From Camelus bactrianus (lineage: Eukaryota; Chordata; Mammalia; Artiodactyla; Camelidae): 64,000 bases of DNA. The stretch is taken from assembly GCF_048773025.1 (NCBI RefSeq), contig NC_133540.1, forward strand, positions 121,214,501 to 121,278,500, given 5' to 3'. Positions 32,435-45,299 of this stretch are shown one piece after another. A program made the position numbers and the translations under genes. Each line of letters starts with the position of its first letter. Within the stretch, counting starts at the first letter, position 1. The notes beneath the pieces were generated by a model. That model saw only the letters and a program-made list of their open reading frames with translations. It was not told where the DNA came from and did not search any database.

Positions 32435-33699
32435 ATACAGACAGATCTAGATATCTGTATCCATGTATCTATATTTATGTCTGTATCTATATTTATCTAG
32501 AGAGAGGCCCACATAGGCCTTGCAGGCCTTGAGTGTGTGGTTCCTGTCCTATAAGAAAAACATAATTTATTCCTGGAGAGGGCTGTTCTCTTATTTGGAA
32601 AAACACTTTAAAGGGCCCTCGATTACTCGAAGGTGGGCCTCAAGGGCTAGTCTAACAAAGGCAGAATAAGAGGAAATGAGCTGAATTAGTTTGCATGATA
32701 AAGTGGCAGTTAATTTAGACTGACTTCCAGCAGTTCAAGAAAAGTGTGGGGCCCTGGAATTTGGAAGGAAGTAGAGGCCCAGAACGGTCTTTAGGATAAA
32801 GGCCAAGGCAGCAGGCTGAGATTTAAGGAGGGGGAAGGGGCAGTGAGAGAAAATATCTTAAAGGAGAGAAAGCCTAGAAACTTGAATGTGTCAAAGAATA
32901 CAGTTTAAGCTGTGTTTAGTTTTGGATTCGATCTCTAGCATCATTTGTTTCCAGCCTTCCGGGGACCGCTGGGTGTCAGATGTGCTGTGGAGAACGGAGG
33001 AGGAGGAGCACACGCGGGGGCTTTGCTGAGCGGCCACAGCAAGGGGGTGGTGTGCGGGGTCGGTGAGGGTCCAGCTGGGAGAAGAAACCCGGGGTCAAAA
33101 GTGGCAAGAAAATACAGGCTACCTCCCCAAGGAGTGTTCAGAAACAAGAACAGCCGTGCTGGACTTCCTCAGGCAAGCAGGATAGATTCTGAAGTCGTAT
33201 TACTTAAATTGCTTAGATATTTTAGAAAGCCTGTGACCCCAGATCATGGGAATATATGGGGACACTTATTTAACAGTGTTTTTTCAGTGCTTTGAGGAAA
33301 CAAAGAATTGCTTCTCTTCAGATTTTTTTTTTTTTATTTTGGAACTCTTACTTTGTTCTCCCAGTCAGAACAGCTTAACAGCTGTTTCTTTTGCTGTCCC
33401 CTACTTTTTATAAACACCTTTTGCTCTCAATATGTTGCATAAATATCTGGGCAAAGAAAGATGGGTTCCAGTTGGCTTTGATCATTTTTCTTCACAGCGT
33501 TGTGTCCTGGGGGCCTGGGATGGGATCACCTCCTGCTCTATCCTGCTCTGCTTCTGTAAGTATCTTCTAAACCAAGCTCCCTGGGTTGTGTTTCAAGATG
33601 GGTTCTCATTATCCCCCAATCAACAGCCAGTTTTTTCTTTTTTAAGCATCTCAACACATTTGGATTTCCTTGAGGAAACAGAACTAAATTCAGTGATAA
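32431..33699. other. Unassigned stretch including a CpG-dense patch
   Basis: No gene identified. 32958-33092 is locally GC- and CpG-rich (described separately). Frames at 32945-33295 and 33432-33713 have no recognisable domains. Confidence 0.45.
32958..33092. other. Small CpG-dense patch
   Basis: About 135 bp with nine CpG dinucleotides (for example in ccggggaccg, cacgcggggg, gagcggcc, gtgcggggtcgg), in a window otherwise poor in CpG. It is far below the size of a classical CpG island. Confidence 0.6.
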
Positions 33700-33829
33700 T
33701 GCTCAGCACTTAACAGGGTCCCTGTGAGCCAGACACTGGTTCAGGGCCTGGGTGTTAACCTTCACACCATCACCATGGGGATGCTATTGTTCTTATTTTT
33801 GTTTTATTGATAAACTAAAGGAGTGTGGA
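33700..33829 (-). mobile_element. MIR SINE fragment
   Basis: Reverse MIR, 3' part: 'atgctcagcacttaacaggg', 'gagccagacactggttcagggcc', 'ttgttcttatttttgttttattgataaac'. Confidence 0.6.
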
Positions 33830-35054
33830 CAGGAGGTCCTTTGACCAAGAGGTCACAGCAGTGTCAGTGGCGGTTAGGACAGACACTCAGGCGATCATAT
33901 CCCCTCTAAGCCTGAAGTCACTGAATGCCCATGACAATATCACCCGAAAGAATTCAGAGACTGGACAGGCTCAGTCTTTCCACTGGTTCTCCCAGGGCAG
34001 TTCATGATTTCTACAAGGGAGGATGACCTGGGAGAGTTCTTAAAGATTATTTAAGCATTTAAAGATGTAGACCATCTCTGTAAATTAGGAGGTACAAATG
34101 CTTTTCTTTCCTTCACTCACTGTGAAGAAAACATGACTCTAAAAAGTTCAGAAAATTCATTTGGGTGAGAAAGCTCAGTTTAGAATGACTATGGCATCAA
34201 ATCTGAGTGATTCCTAGAATTGTGGTTTCTGCTGCTTGATCTTCACTTAGCTGATTTGGTGAGAGCCATTTTTTCAATGTAGTTGTGTCTTATGCCAAAG
34301 GACCCTTCAGCACTGTCAGGGTCGACCGCAGGCTTTATCAGCATCATTGCCTCGGAGCGGCCAGTGCCTGGGTCTGGTGTAAACAGTTGGAAGAACAGTG
34401 CTGGTCTGCTGTAGAGGTGGTGTTACACCAATGTGCATGTTTTTGCATTCTAGAGACAAAGAATGTAACAGTGGGGAATTTGCAAATTAACGCTGATCCT
34501 AGTGATTTATATCAAGACTTGATGAGACCAGAGGTAGTATGCCTGCTCTCTACAACCCCCACTTCTGATGTGAAAAAATTTTTATAAAAGTGAGGCTCAT
34601 TCCTGTTTCCAGTTGGATGGGTTATTTAAATGACCCCTTTCGCCACTTTGTGGCACAAAATTCAACAATTTATTACATCTCCATTGTTTGCAATATATCA
34701 TGGCAAATTGTGATTTAGATTATAGTTAATATAATCTACTGAGGAGGAAAGACACATACGTATATAATTCTGATACAAGTTAGCAATCTAATAATCTTGA
34801 AAGCACTGTAATGAAAGATTCCAGGCTGAGCTATAGATGGGGGTGGAATTCGATTGGAATCTTCACTCTGTTTTGGGGGGAACAAATGCAGTTTGACCTG
34901 TGCTCCTAGACAGTGTCCTCTTACTGTGACTGTTGCTGTCGTGGAGAGAGGCAGCGTATTCTATACCTTCTTTTCCTTTCCGTTTCTCTGAGCCCTCCTC
35001 CTTCTCAGTATCCTGTATGCATTATGCAAGCGGCCGTTCTTACACTTTAAGAAT

Positions 35055-35078
35055 GTTTTAGGGCTCCAACCCTAAAAC
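35055..35078. repeat. Perfect inverted repeat, 9-bp stem
   Basis: gttttaggg and ccctaaaac separated by six bases (ctccaa). It could form a small hairpin. There is no T-run or gene context to suggest a terminator or RNA. Confidence 0.7.
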
Positions 35079-35794
35079 AGGGGAGATTGATGCCTTTCCT
35101 AGTACCCTGACTTCCCATGGCCAGACATGCCTGCGCTTGGGGCCGTCTGTGCTGTGGATGGGAGCGGCGGCTCCCTGGGGGTATCATGGCGAAGGACGGC
35201 AGGCTTATTTCTGGTCCTGGAACTGCTTCCTGCTTCTTCCCCTGAATAAACACTCACATATGGCTTGACCCTGATCCCCCTCAGGGAATTAGGGAGAAAG
35301 CAATTTATATAACAAATTTCAGTTAGCAGTACTAATGGGGAAGACTTGCTGTGAATTGCCCGAATCCAGAGATGGTTTGCAAACAAAGTCTCAGTTCATT
35401 GTATTTGTCCCAGTTTTGATTTAAGCTGCTGATTAACAGTAGTATGTGTTGATACTTGTAGAAAAGCAAATTGTTTCAGTTACCAAGCCTCAGGAATGTA
35501 ACTCAGAAAGCTTTATTTAAAACCAAAATGCAGCTGTGGCCGTCATTTCAGAAACAATCCTTCTAGTCTCATGGCATTTTTGGTGGGGTTGAGATTTATT
35601 TTTTTATCAAATTTGTCAAAGTCACCTTATAGATAGATGCTTAATAGGTTTTATTTTATTTTATTTTTTGTTTTGGTGAGTGTGTGGTTGAAACCTTTCT
35701 AGTAATTTTAAATAGTCATTTGTTATAATTTAGTGTGGAATTTAGAATTCGATACATCAAGATGTGAATTTTAGGTTGATCTCTTTTTTTGTTG

Positions 35795-35925
35795 GGGTTT
35801 TTCTTTCTTTTCTTTTTCCTTTCCTTTCCTTCCCTTTCCTTTTCCCTTCCCATCTTCAGTCTTTCTTCCCTCCCTCCATCATTCCCCCTCTCCCTCCCTT
35901 CCCCGTCCTTCCTTTGTTTTTCTTG
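35795..35925 (+). repeat. Polypyrimidine (C/T) tract
   Basis: Imperfect ttccttttcc-type units, interrupted once near 35850. Overlapping Phe/Pro-rich frames come from this composition. Confidence 0.8.
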
Positions 35926-38107
35926 ATGATGGACATGATCATAAATAGTAAGTGATTGTGTCTCAATAGGTTAATAAATGATTGAGTCGTCTATTGTTTC
36001 TCGTGAGGATCCATCTTTCAGAAGTCAAACAGATGAATCATCATTCTGAAAAGAAATTCATTAGTTATTTAGATTTTTTTTCCTCTTCTCATGAATGAGT
36101 GCTGCTTTTATGTGTGACTTAAATTGTTGAAATATGAGACTGCAGAAAAAAAAGAATTAATTTGCAATTATAGCTCCTTGGGATAACGTATGTGGTTCCA
36201 TCACTAAGTGCTGACTTTTTAAAACCTTTATATCACCCATCCAGTTTGTTTCTTTAAGCATCACCTTAGGAAAGTCAAATTATTAGCATGTGGAATGTGC
36301 TAAACTGAATTGTCCCTGCATGCGTCTAGCAGAGAAATCAGCTTCCTGAATTTATGTCTACCAACCAGCCTGCTCCCGCTGCTTTATCTCACTGAAAGAT
36401 CATTAAAACTACTTTTGTAAACTTACTTTCTTGTGGCTTTGCTGTAAGGACTTGGTGCTCAGCCTGAGGGGGTTCCAGGGACTCCTTCTTTTTAACAAAT
36501 CTGAAGTCTAGCCACGGCATCCTTTCCCCAACATTTGATATGTGAATAAAAGTCAGCGTATGAAAGGGGAAAAGAAACATTCCTAGTCTCTCGTCTATTA
36601 AAAAACATGCCTCTGTTTCTAATACTTCTATTTTCTGGCAACCCAGACATGAGCATGTGTGACAGATGTCCAGTAACCAGAGATTAACCCTGGGATTTCC
36701 AGTCTGGCAGTGTTGATACAAGACTCATACATGAGTGTGTTCTCATTGCTTGTTCATATGGGGCATGGTCACACCCATGGTAGACTTTCATAAAGCATGC
36801 ATGCAAAAATAAGCTTGCCCTAAAAAACACAGTTTTTATGGAAAAGCGTGTTTGCATCACTAGGCGCCAAAATAGTTGCTGTGTTGAATATTCTTGATAA
36901 TAAGGAAAAAATCTGTGTGTGCCTTGCTTACAAACATTTGAGAACATTTTCACTTTGTGTAGAATAGATTGCAGTATTATGCATGGAAGTGAAGTACGAA
37001 ACAGCTTATATGGAATTCAAACAGTTTAGCCATACCTCATAGTGAGGAAGTATGTTGAATACTATAACCCATCTTTGGATGATTCTATACCAGCAGTGTG
37101 AGTCCGTGGGCACATGCAAATATTTATCTGATGTGAATCATGTAACAAAGTCACTACTAGTCTGAGTTTCACAGAATTAATACACTTTTAGCTATGGAAA
37201 AACATTTATATATTCAGGTATGTTACAGCAAAATCAAAAACTTACTGCTTTTGCATTTAAAGCAAAATGGAATTATAGTTTGTTTAATATTCACTTTTTT
37301 CAAACAAAATTGAGAAATATATAATAAATAAGTCCTTTATTCTGTAAATGTGTTCACAGACCATCTTTAGGCACAATCTCAGAGGCTAATTTCAACTTCC
37401 ATAGCTAAAAAGAGTGAGTGGAAATGAGGATGTAGTTTCACGTATGGTTGGATCTAGGAGCTCAAACAAAATCATGATTTGTTTTTCTTTCTTTTTTCCT
37501 CCTTGCTCTGTCCTACTCTCTCTTCCTTTTCTTTGCTCTCAGATCTACTGCTTTGCTTTGGGACTTGACTGGTTTACCCTACACGGTGGGTAAGATTTTA
37601 GCACTCTTAAATTGATCTCATTCCTTTCTTTGTTGTTCAGAAAGGAAAAGTGACATTCTCCTTTCCTATCTATACATCAAAAATATTGGTGGGGACCTGA
37701 TTATCTTTACTTGGGTAACAGGCCTGCCCTCTTATGGACAAATAAACATTGAGAGGGGATGGTGCATATTTGATTGTTCAGGTATATGTCACGTGCAGGA
37801 AGCAGAAATCTGTTGCTGTCTACTACTTCCAGGAATATTTAAAATAGTTTTTCCATCAGGTTCTAACATAGGCCATTTGCAAAACTAAATAGATTCAATC
37901 TGTGAGGTTCATAAGCCATTTACATGGATAACACACTCACTAAAAGCTGCCTAGGAATTATATGAAGTTGATTCTGGTTGCCTCTGCTAAAGAATAACTT
38001 TTCTTCATAGAGTAATATTTCTTTGGGTGATATTGTCAAAACAGCAATAGAGACACTTTATATTTTTGCTTAAGATACATGCTTGGGAATTCTGCCTTCA
38101 TTTCATT

Positions 38108-38193
38108 TATCCATTCATTCAGCACATAGTTCATGAATGCCTGCCATCAGACTGAGAATCACAAGTGAGCAAGACAAACACAGCCTTTACTAA
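38108..38193 (-). mobile_element. L2 LINE, 3' end (outer copy)
   Basis: Reversed L2 terminus: 'cattcattcagcacatagttcatgaatgcctgcc' and 'gagcaagacaaacacagcctt'. It is interrupted by an L2 in the opposite orientation and appears to resume near 38600. Confidence 0.65.
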
Positions 38194-38485
38194 AATGTCA
38201 CTTTCTCAACAAAACTTTCCTGGCGTCCTCTACTGGCAACCAGGACCCCTCTTCTCTGCCTTTCCCTATGCACCTCTCGTATTCCCTTTCCCTGCTTTTT
38301 TTTTTGTCCCCATAGCAGTCACAGCCATCTGATTACATTTTACTTATTTATTCTTCTCTCTCTCGATTAGGAAGATAAGCTCCTTTAGGTCATATATTTA
38401 TATTTATTTTATCATCGATTATATAGTCAGTGTCTAGGACCCAGTCTGGCACAAAGGAACAATAAATATTGTGTTGAATGAATAG
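38194..38485 (+). mobile_element. L2 LINE, 3' end (inner copy)
   Basis: Sense L2: 'aaatgtcactttctcaacaaaactttcctggcg', 'tagcagtcacagccatctg', 'gattaggaagataagctcctttagg', 'gtgtctaggacccagtctggcacaaaggaacaataaatattgtgttgaatg'. The 3' terminus is intact. Confidence 0.8.
38222..38239 (-). promoter_or_regulatory. Weak CTCF-like motif within L2
   Basis: The plus strand reads ggcgtcctctactggcaa, similar to the reversed CTCF core GCGCCCTCTGGTGGC with a few mismatches. The L2 consensus at this place does not carry a good site, so if real it arose by later changes. Confidence 0.25.
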
Positions 38486-38599
38486 ATGGGGTCCTGGCTG
38501 TCATCTCCATTCTGTCTCTGTCCCTCACATAGGACACTAGGTGTGCTCACTACTGTGCGTTCTAAACTCTTTCTAAGAAGCAAAATGAAGCAGTCTAAA

Positions 38600-39180
38600 T
38601 TCACAGAGGGTGAGGATGGAGATGCTAATTGGCATTAGGTGGTACAAGAGGTCTTGCAGAGGAGGTGACATTTGGACCTGAGTGACCAGAGGGCGTGTGC
38701 AGGCCAGTATGTGGGAGAGGAAACGTCACAGTAGAGTGAACAGATGAAAAGGGCTCAGACGTGGGACTGCGTCTGGTCTAGTCAGGGAGTAGCAAGATGG
38801 TCAAGGAGGCCAGAGTGGGCAGTAGGGGTGAGAGGAAGACAGACGAGATGGACGGGGTTCAGAGGGAGCCTCGTGGGTAAGATGGAATTTTATTCTGAGT
38901 AGGATGAGAAGCAATGTGAGGACTTTTGAGCAGAAAGGTGACACAGTCTGAGCTATGTTTTTAGAAGATTGCTTGGGCTATTGTTTGTCAGCCAAGAAGG
39001 AAGATCAGTTGGAGCCCATTGTAAGAATTCAGGTGGAAGCCAGAGGCTTTGGACTAGGTAATAGTGGTGCAGGTGGTAAAAGTAAATTCTGGGCATTTTT
39101 CAAAGGTTCGGTCAAAGAAATTTGCTAATGGATTGGATGTGAAATGATAAAAAGAGACATTAAAGATGACTTTAGGGTTT
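38600..39180 (-). mobile_element. L2 LINE, more 5' part (outer copy)
   Basis: Reversed L2 body: 'gcagaggaggtgacatttggacctgagtgacc', 'gagtagcaagatggtcaaggaggccagag', 'gatgagaagcaatgtgaggacttttgagcagaaaggtgac', 'gctaatggattggatgtgaaatg'. It is long and collinear, and is the continuation of 38108-38193. Confidence 0.8.
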
Positions 39181-42100
39181 GATTTGACTTTTTAATTTGA
39201 ATGAGTGTATAAATTCACCAAAGTCTGTTAATCCTTAAAACTAGTGAATTTTGTTCAATTAAAGCCCATTATATAGTTACAAAATCTTTGAGGAAATAAG
39301 TTCTACTTTTTAGTATTTGAAATATAAGGAGCATAGCCAAAATGAGCATATATAACTGTTGAGGAGAGAAGATAAATTCTAGAACTTTACGCCTTGAACA
39401 ATTGATGACAAAATAATCTTTAATATCTTTGTGTGCCTAACATATGCCCTAATTTTGATGATCTTGAGCAGTTTGTTGTGTGTTGGAAAAATATAGTTGT
39501 CCTTTGTAGCACTGAGAATTGTAGAATGAGGTAGGAGCTGGCTGGTGGCAGGAACAGGCAACTTAGAGTTTAGGAAGATAGAATGTCAGGATTCTCTATA
39601 CATAAAAGAAATTAATCAGTTCAAAGATACAGCAAAATAAAATAGTGACTGTAGAACTGTTACATTAGCATCCCAGAACCACATCTATGTCTATATTCGT
39701 ATGTCCTTAATGGGTTATGTATGTGACTTCAGTTGTGCACAAGGCATCTACCTTGAGATTTAGGGTCTAAATTTCCTTTAAGAACAAAAAAAGTTTTTAC
39801 CTGATTATTTTTTGATTGTCAGTAGAAATTTCAGAGTATATGACAGCCAATTATCTGAAGTGTGACTGAGATATATCCTCATAGAATTCAAATTCCTTTG
39901 TCCAAGGTCCGGATTTCTCTTTAAGCATAATGTAGGTGAGATGAGGTAATCACACTCATTTAGCAAAGAATGGGGGAAAAAAATCAATAACTTACTTAAA
40001 ATTATAGTTATCTGACATATGAAATATTTTAAACCCTTCTAAATTCTTCATAAAGCTATCTCTTCATCTTAAATATATGAGTTTTATTTTGGACTATGTT
40101 TGATGCAACACCCTTTTAATTCATTTTCTTAAACTCCTTTCAGAAACAAACTGATAACTGGACACTCAGAGTTGCAAAAGTAAAGCTCTAGGGATAACTT
40201 TAGGTAAATGAAGCACTGTTCTAAGGCGGTAGTTAATCTAATAACACAGTAGAGGCCAATTAAATAAGGAAAATTGGTCCTCAAAGGAACCACAAGACAG
40301 TCGTTAATGTGAGTCAGATGTCTCCCTCAGCCATTCTGCCTGCTTGCACAAATTCGTGAAATTTCCTGTCCTTTGCCAGATGTGAAAGGGGGTGACTATT
40401 TCAGTAACAGTTTGTTGAGTTATTTGTGTTTGCATAGAGCTAGTTACTCACACATATTCTTTTTGGTCTTACACTCTACGTCTGATAAAGTTTCCTTTTC
40501 CAGGGGCAGTGATTTCCAGAATCTCCTTTCTGTCTGATGTTGCTTTGGGGTTGGTTACATGAAACTGGATAATCCTACGTAATCCTATCTCTACTCCTCA
40601 AATCCTATAGAGTTTTATTATAATGTTTGTTTTTCTAAATTTTCAGTATTTTCTAATTGCAGTCCTAATAACTATAAACACCTAGTACATTGTAAGAGTA
40701 TGGCTTAAATGAGACTCTGGTTTCAATTATCAGTTATAATTAATGTCAAACAAATATGTTGTCTTAAAAGTATCATCAGTAGGAGATTCCAGACATTATT
40801 ACAGGAAGAAAAAGTCTTTTGATTCTGATTTAGGAGGAAAATTTTGAAGCTGTATTAAAAATTTGCTTAAAAAGAATGCTAACAGCAAAGGTATATAAAA
40901 TTAGTGGTGATAGCAAGTTAACTTGCTTTTAACTTTATTTTAAAATGTCACTTTATTATAAACTAGACTGTATATTAAAAATGCTAATATGCTTCTAAAA
41001 TTAATTTTTATTATAGTATTATAGCTAACTTTTTGAGTTGACTCCTTCATTGCCTAACCATAATTTATACTTAAATTCTACAGAGAGGGAATGAAATGTA
41101 GCAGAAATTGGGCCACTAGAGTTTTAAGTTAAATTCCATTTCAGAGAAATCTAAAAGATTTTCCTTTTTTTTTCATTGTGCTAGTAATCAGTTCAGAAAA
41201 TGACAAGAAAGTGCTTTTCAGAGTTATCAAGAAATTACATTTTTTCCCCAGCCATTTTTCTTCTCTATTCTTCCTTTATATTTCAAATATCCAATTATAG
41301 ACGTGGCATTATGATAAAACTTGATAAGATATTAACTAAAATGTTTGTAAAGACAGCCACTCAACTTTACATCCTCAACAAGAACCTGCAGGTAAGTTGA
41401 AGCCTGGTTTGGGATTACTGCTCACATGTGGCTCTGAGTGTTAACTAATTCTTATTCTGGCATTCCTACATCTGGTAAGAATCACACTGCAGGTGTTACA
41501 GATGACCACTGTCCCCAGGAACCAGCCGGGCTGTGTAAACGAGTTAAGTGTCCCCAGTGATATATCAGCACATAGTAAATGGCCCCACCTCTGGTGACAT
41601 CAAAACAATAGTGAGTGGAGAAGACTGTGGCGCACAAGACAGCTCCTGTCCTTTCCGATGGGGCGGCCACTACTCAGCTCTGTGGGCTTATGGCCCCTTG
41701 GGTAAGATGGCCTAGTGTTGCCAGACCTGTTAAGACAGAAGTCTCATTTTAGTGGAGAATCTCCTGATTTTTCAATGTTGGTAACTAATCTTTAAAGGAA
41801 ATTATTTGGGCTCGGAAACCTTGTTGAGAATGTTTGAAGGGAAAACCCAACTAAGGTTTTATGGAAACTGAGGTAACTACGTGGGAGATGGTGGGGAGAG
41901 GACATGATTGGAGGCAGGAAGGAGGTAAGGACCAGATGGCCAGATGAATGATACTGGTGGCCCATATTGGAGCAGTGAAGATGGTTCTGGAGAAAGAATA
42001 AAGAGGTGAGTTGGAGACTTTCAGATGCTAGGACAGGCAGGACCTAGAAGCCAGCTGTGTAGGGATAAGAGTTGGCAGAAGAACTGCAGTTTCAAGTCTC

Positions 42101-42714
42101 TCTGGGGCCCTAGGAGGAGAAAGTTGCCAGGGCTCAGGTGGAGTGTGCATGTTTGTATCAGTAATCTGAAATCCAATTATCTGCCTTCCGCAAGTGCAGA
42201 CACCACTTCTGCACACACAGAATAATTATACCACGTATGGGCTCAGTTTTGATTTTTCAATCAGAAGATGCACAGAGACCATTGCTATATTTTCTTGAAA
42301 GGTCACGGCTTCAGAGGTTTAGACGCTGGAAAGCAAAGATGAAAATAGAAGCAGAGTGATTTTGTAAAACAGATGGGGGGAAAGCAAATAGAGGTCAGTC
42401 TACAGTTGCTGGCAGCAGAGAAGAATGAGAGAAGCAAAGTCAGGGACTAAAATGGTGACCATGTTGCTAGAAAAACAGGAAAGGGGAAATACAGCTGCGA
42501 GTCTCCCCATTTTGAGTTAGCTTGATACTGAAAATTGAATAACTGTTAGTCCTCTGTAGAGCTTCCTAGAGAAGTGAATATTCTGTCTGTTGCATAAAGA
42601 CAAAGTTTAAATTACCTGTGAAGTTGTGGAGGTATGCATTATCTCTATTCAGAGACAAAAATAAGAAGAGTTGGTAGCGGGTGAATGTTAGAACAGGGAA
42701 TTAAAAACAACAGT
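39181..42714. other. Long unique AT-rich stretch without genes
   Basis: 3.5 kb without a repeat I can name, very AT-rich from 40500 to 41400. Small frames at 39379-39987, 41200-41670 and 42025-42225 have no recognisable domain. A candidate place to look for conserved non-coding elements. Confidence 0.45.
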
Positions 42715-42860
42715 CATGTCAATTCAGCCGTATTTACTGGGCGCTGTCAGATACAAGACAAGGCCCTGATGTTTCAATATTAATGAAGACATAGTCCAGG
42801 CTCTCAAGGCAGATAAACATTTAAATAATGAATAGCCATAAGGTAGAACAGATACTGTGT
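42715..42860 (-). mobile_element. L2 LINE fragment
   Basis: 'atttactgggcgctgtcagatacaagacaaggccctg', 'agtccaggctctcaaggcag', 'ataaacatttaaataatgaatagcc' follow the reversed L2 3' end. Confidence 0.6.
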
Positions 42861-43789
42861 TCGCCATTGTAGAGGTCAAGCTTCAGTGTCCAGGGATAGA
42901 TAATGTAAGCGGCGCTGTCCAGTGCTGGAAAGAAGAGCCCGGTTTCCAAAAGAGACATCCTGGTTCAACACAACTGCTCAAAATACAGCTTAGAAATCAA
43001 TTCAGGCAATGATTGGAGATGACTGATGTTTCCCAAAGTGAAAATGTAAAGCAGAAAGAATGGTGTGCTAAAGGTGGAGCCCAGAGAAGATTCTTGAAAT
43101 CCAGTAAGCAGAGATTTACTAGATCCACACAGGATAAGCAGTACTTTTGTCATTCTTGGCCTGTTCATTGAGGGGCATTTAAGCAGCTGGGGTCATAGTC
43201 CCCGGAAGGAGGGTAAGGCCAATAAAGATTTGGGCATGATGAAGTTAAATGTGCCATTGAGGGCAAAAGGGGTGCACGCACTGCTCTATAATTAAAATGT
43301 AGGATGACCTGGGAAGCAGTTTGAAGTTCAGCATAAGTATACATATTGTGCTGAAACCCCTCCCCTCTGCTGTCACACCTTCTAGGTTTAAATCCAGTTC
43401 TGACTCCTTCATGAAGCAAACGGGTTATTAATTCCTCCACTCCTGAGGCCCTCAGGCACTTACGTTCTCTTCCATCCATGACACTTCCTGTTTCACCATC
43501 CCGCCTTATCGGCTTGTGTGTATGATGTTTGATTACCAGGGTGATGACTATAGGTGGTCATCCAAACTGAAACATTCGGGGAGTGAAACTGGGAGAGGAG
43601 AGTGCTGTTGGTGCTATTAATTGTTACTGAGGGACACCAGCATAACTCGGGACTGTCCTGTGCGGTCCAGGCTCTGTGGTCACTGGACGTATTTCCCTAA
43701 CTGGGCCCCAGGGTTCTTTGACCTCCACGTGGCCTTGCGCAGAGTAGCATCCAATGACCAGGTGAGATGCCACTGAAAGGACTATGGAG
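42861..43789. other. Unassigned stretch
   Basis: No named element. The 104-codon minus-strand frame at 43165-43479 lacks any known motif. Confidence 0.45.
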
Positions 43790-43895
43790 ATGATTACATG
43801 ACCCCAAACTCTTCATCTTTTAGATGAAGAAATGGAGGTCCGGAGAGGTTCTGTGACTTGCCTATGGCTGCACAGCTAGTTCTTAACCTCGCAGG
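43790..43895 (-). mobile_element. MIR SINE fragment
   Basis: 'cttttagatgaagaaatggaggtccggagaggttctgtgacttgcctatggctgcacagctagttcttaacc' is the reversed MIR core and head. Confidence 0.75.
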
Positions 43896-44399
43896 CCCCT
43901 TTTCTTCATGCCTGGTACCTTGTCTAACCGATACCACAGACTGGTATCTCTTCTCAGATATTGCCACGTGCATATAGCCTGGTTGATTCATAATGTTGTC
44001 TTGCTTCTTTGGCCAGATTTTGATGTTAACTTTTTCTACCTTTTTCTCCCTGGATCCACAGTGACTGATGCTGTGTTGAGCATTTTAAATGCTCAGCAAA
44101 TGCTAATCAAATTAACAGATGATTATTGAAACACTGATTCTTATCAATGACAAGGGACTTGGAAATAATATAGTCCGATGTGCTCATGAATAGTGAGAAT
44201 GAAACTCGGAAAGCATCGTGTGATTTGTTCTCAGGTCAGTCAGCTAGTTAGTGATAAACCCAAAGTAAAAAACTCAATTCTTCAGCATCTTATAATTCCC
44301 AGACCATTGTTTTCCCTACTGTATCTCACTGTTTCCAAAGTGGGAGGCAGCAAAATTTTAGTGACCTAAAATCTCAAGTGACATCATAATGATTTATAT
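43896..44399. other. Unassigned stretch
   Basis: Part of it (44160-44290) faintly recalls another reversed MIR ('gaaactcggaaagcatc ... cagtcagctagttagtg'), but too weakly to call. Confidence 0.4.
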
Positions 44400-44510
44400 T
44401 TTTTCTTGTAGTTTTCCAGATGCTACCTTATGTTCCAGGACCCTCTGCTGCAACCCTTTGAGGCTGGCAAGGCAGCTGAACTGTTTTACAAATTAGGCAA
44501 TTAGAAGTCA
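44400..44510 (-). mobile_element. Possible MIR fragment
   Basis: 'tgttccaggaccctctgctgcaaccctttgaggctggcaaggcagctgaactgttttacaaattaggcaa' resembles the reversed MIR core. It is strongly diverged. Confidence 0.4.
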
Positions 44511-45299
44511 GAATTTAAGGGACTGGGGACCGAAGTGATTCAATTTCCTTGAATACAGAGAACCCAGAGAAACTTGTTCAATCTCAATACGGTCCTTGAA
44601 AGAATTTTTTTTTTTTCTAATACAGCAAGATAAAGCTCTGTTAGCAGAGATGTTCTTCAAGGAAGGACTTGGGATTGTATGTTAAAAAAAAAACTCTCCA
44701 AGTTTCTCATCACCCAAATTATACTGATTTGCTTTTGCTCTTGTGGGAAATTCTTACAGTATGAAAATTCTGCCTCTTTGTTATTTTAACTAGAAAGGTA
44801 AAGAATTTTGAAATCACGTTCTGAGTGGGGTAAGGCAGAGGTATATGATAAAATGTGCAGGATTCCAGTTAAAGATCTAAACAGAAAAATGAAGAAAAAT
44901 AAAATCTAAAAATCAGTTGCATGCAGAGCCTGGTTGAAGCTTGAATGCTTCAGGTGTGACGCTGAATTACTGAAGTGACTTGCTCTGAGCAGCCTCCAAA
45001 GCGCTGGGTTCCCAAGCAGGATTTCAAGGGGGACTTGGTCTCCGTGGGTTGCACACTCTTTCTACTTAGAGAGCATTTAAGCTTATGTGTCCTGTGTTAA
45101 AAATATGGACCTAAATCAACCCAATTAACAAATGAAGTTTGCCAGGTTATTTTGTTGTTTTGCTCCATTGAAGCTCCGTTGAGACACTTTCTGATTAAAT
45201 TAAATGTGAGTGAGAGAAAAGAGTGAGAAGAGGGAAACAGTTACAGCTCTTCCAGAATCTTTGCTCAGTAGATGAACAGCGCTTTTCCTTGGGGGTTTT
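44511..45299. other. Unassigned stretch
   Basis: No gene and no repeat recognised. Confidence 0.45.

Larger units (their letters stand above)
33830..38107. other. Long unique stretch without genes
   Basis: More than 4 kb with no transposon I can name, apart from low-complexity runs: (TTTTA)n at 35649-35668 and a CT-rich tract at 35795-35925. Short frames at 34285-34587, 35047-35386 and 36389-36953 have no recognisable product. This is one of the two longest repeat-poor segments here. Confidence 0.45.

Noticed and set aside
32945-33295. 116-codon frame over the CpG-dense patch as a first exon
   Set aside because: Open frames are common in GC-rich sequence, both strands are open here, and no splice donor or downstream exon could be supported.
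35055-35078. Transcription terminator or small RNA hairpin
   Set aside because: The 9-bp stem is isolated, with no T-run, promoter or gene nearby. Such short inverted repeats occur by chance.
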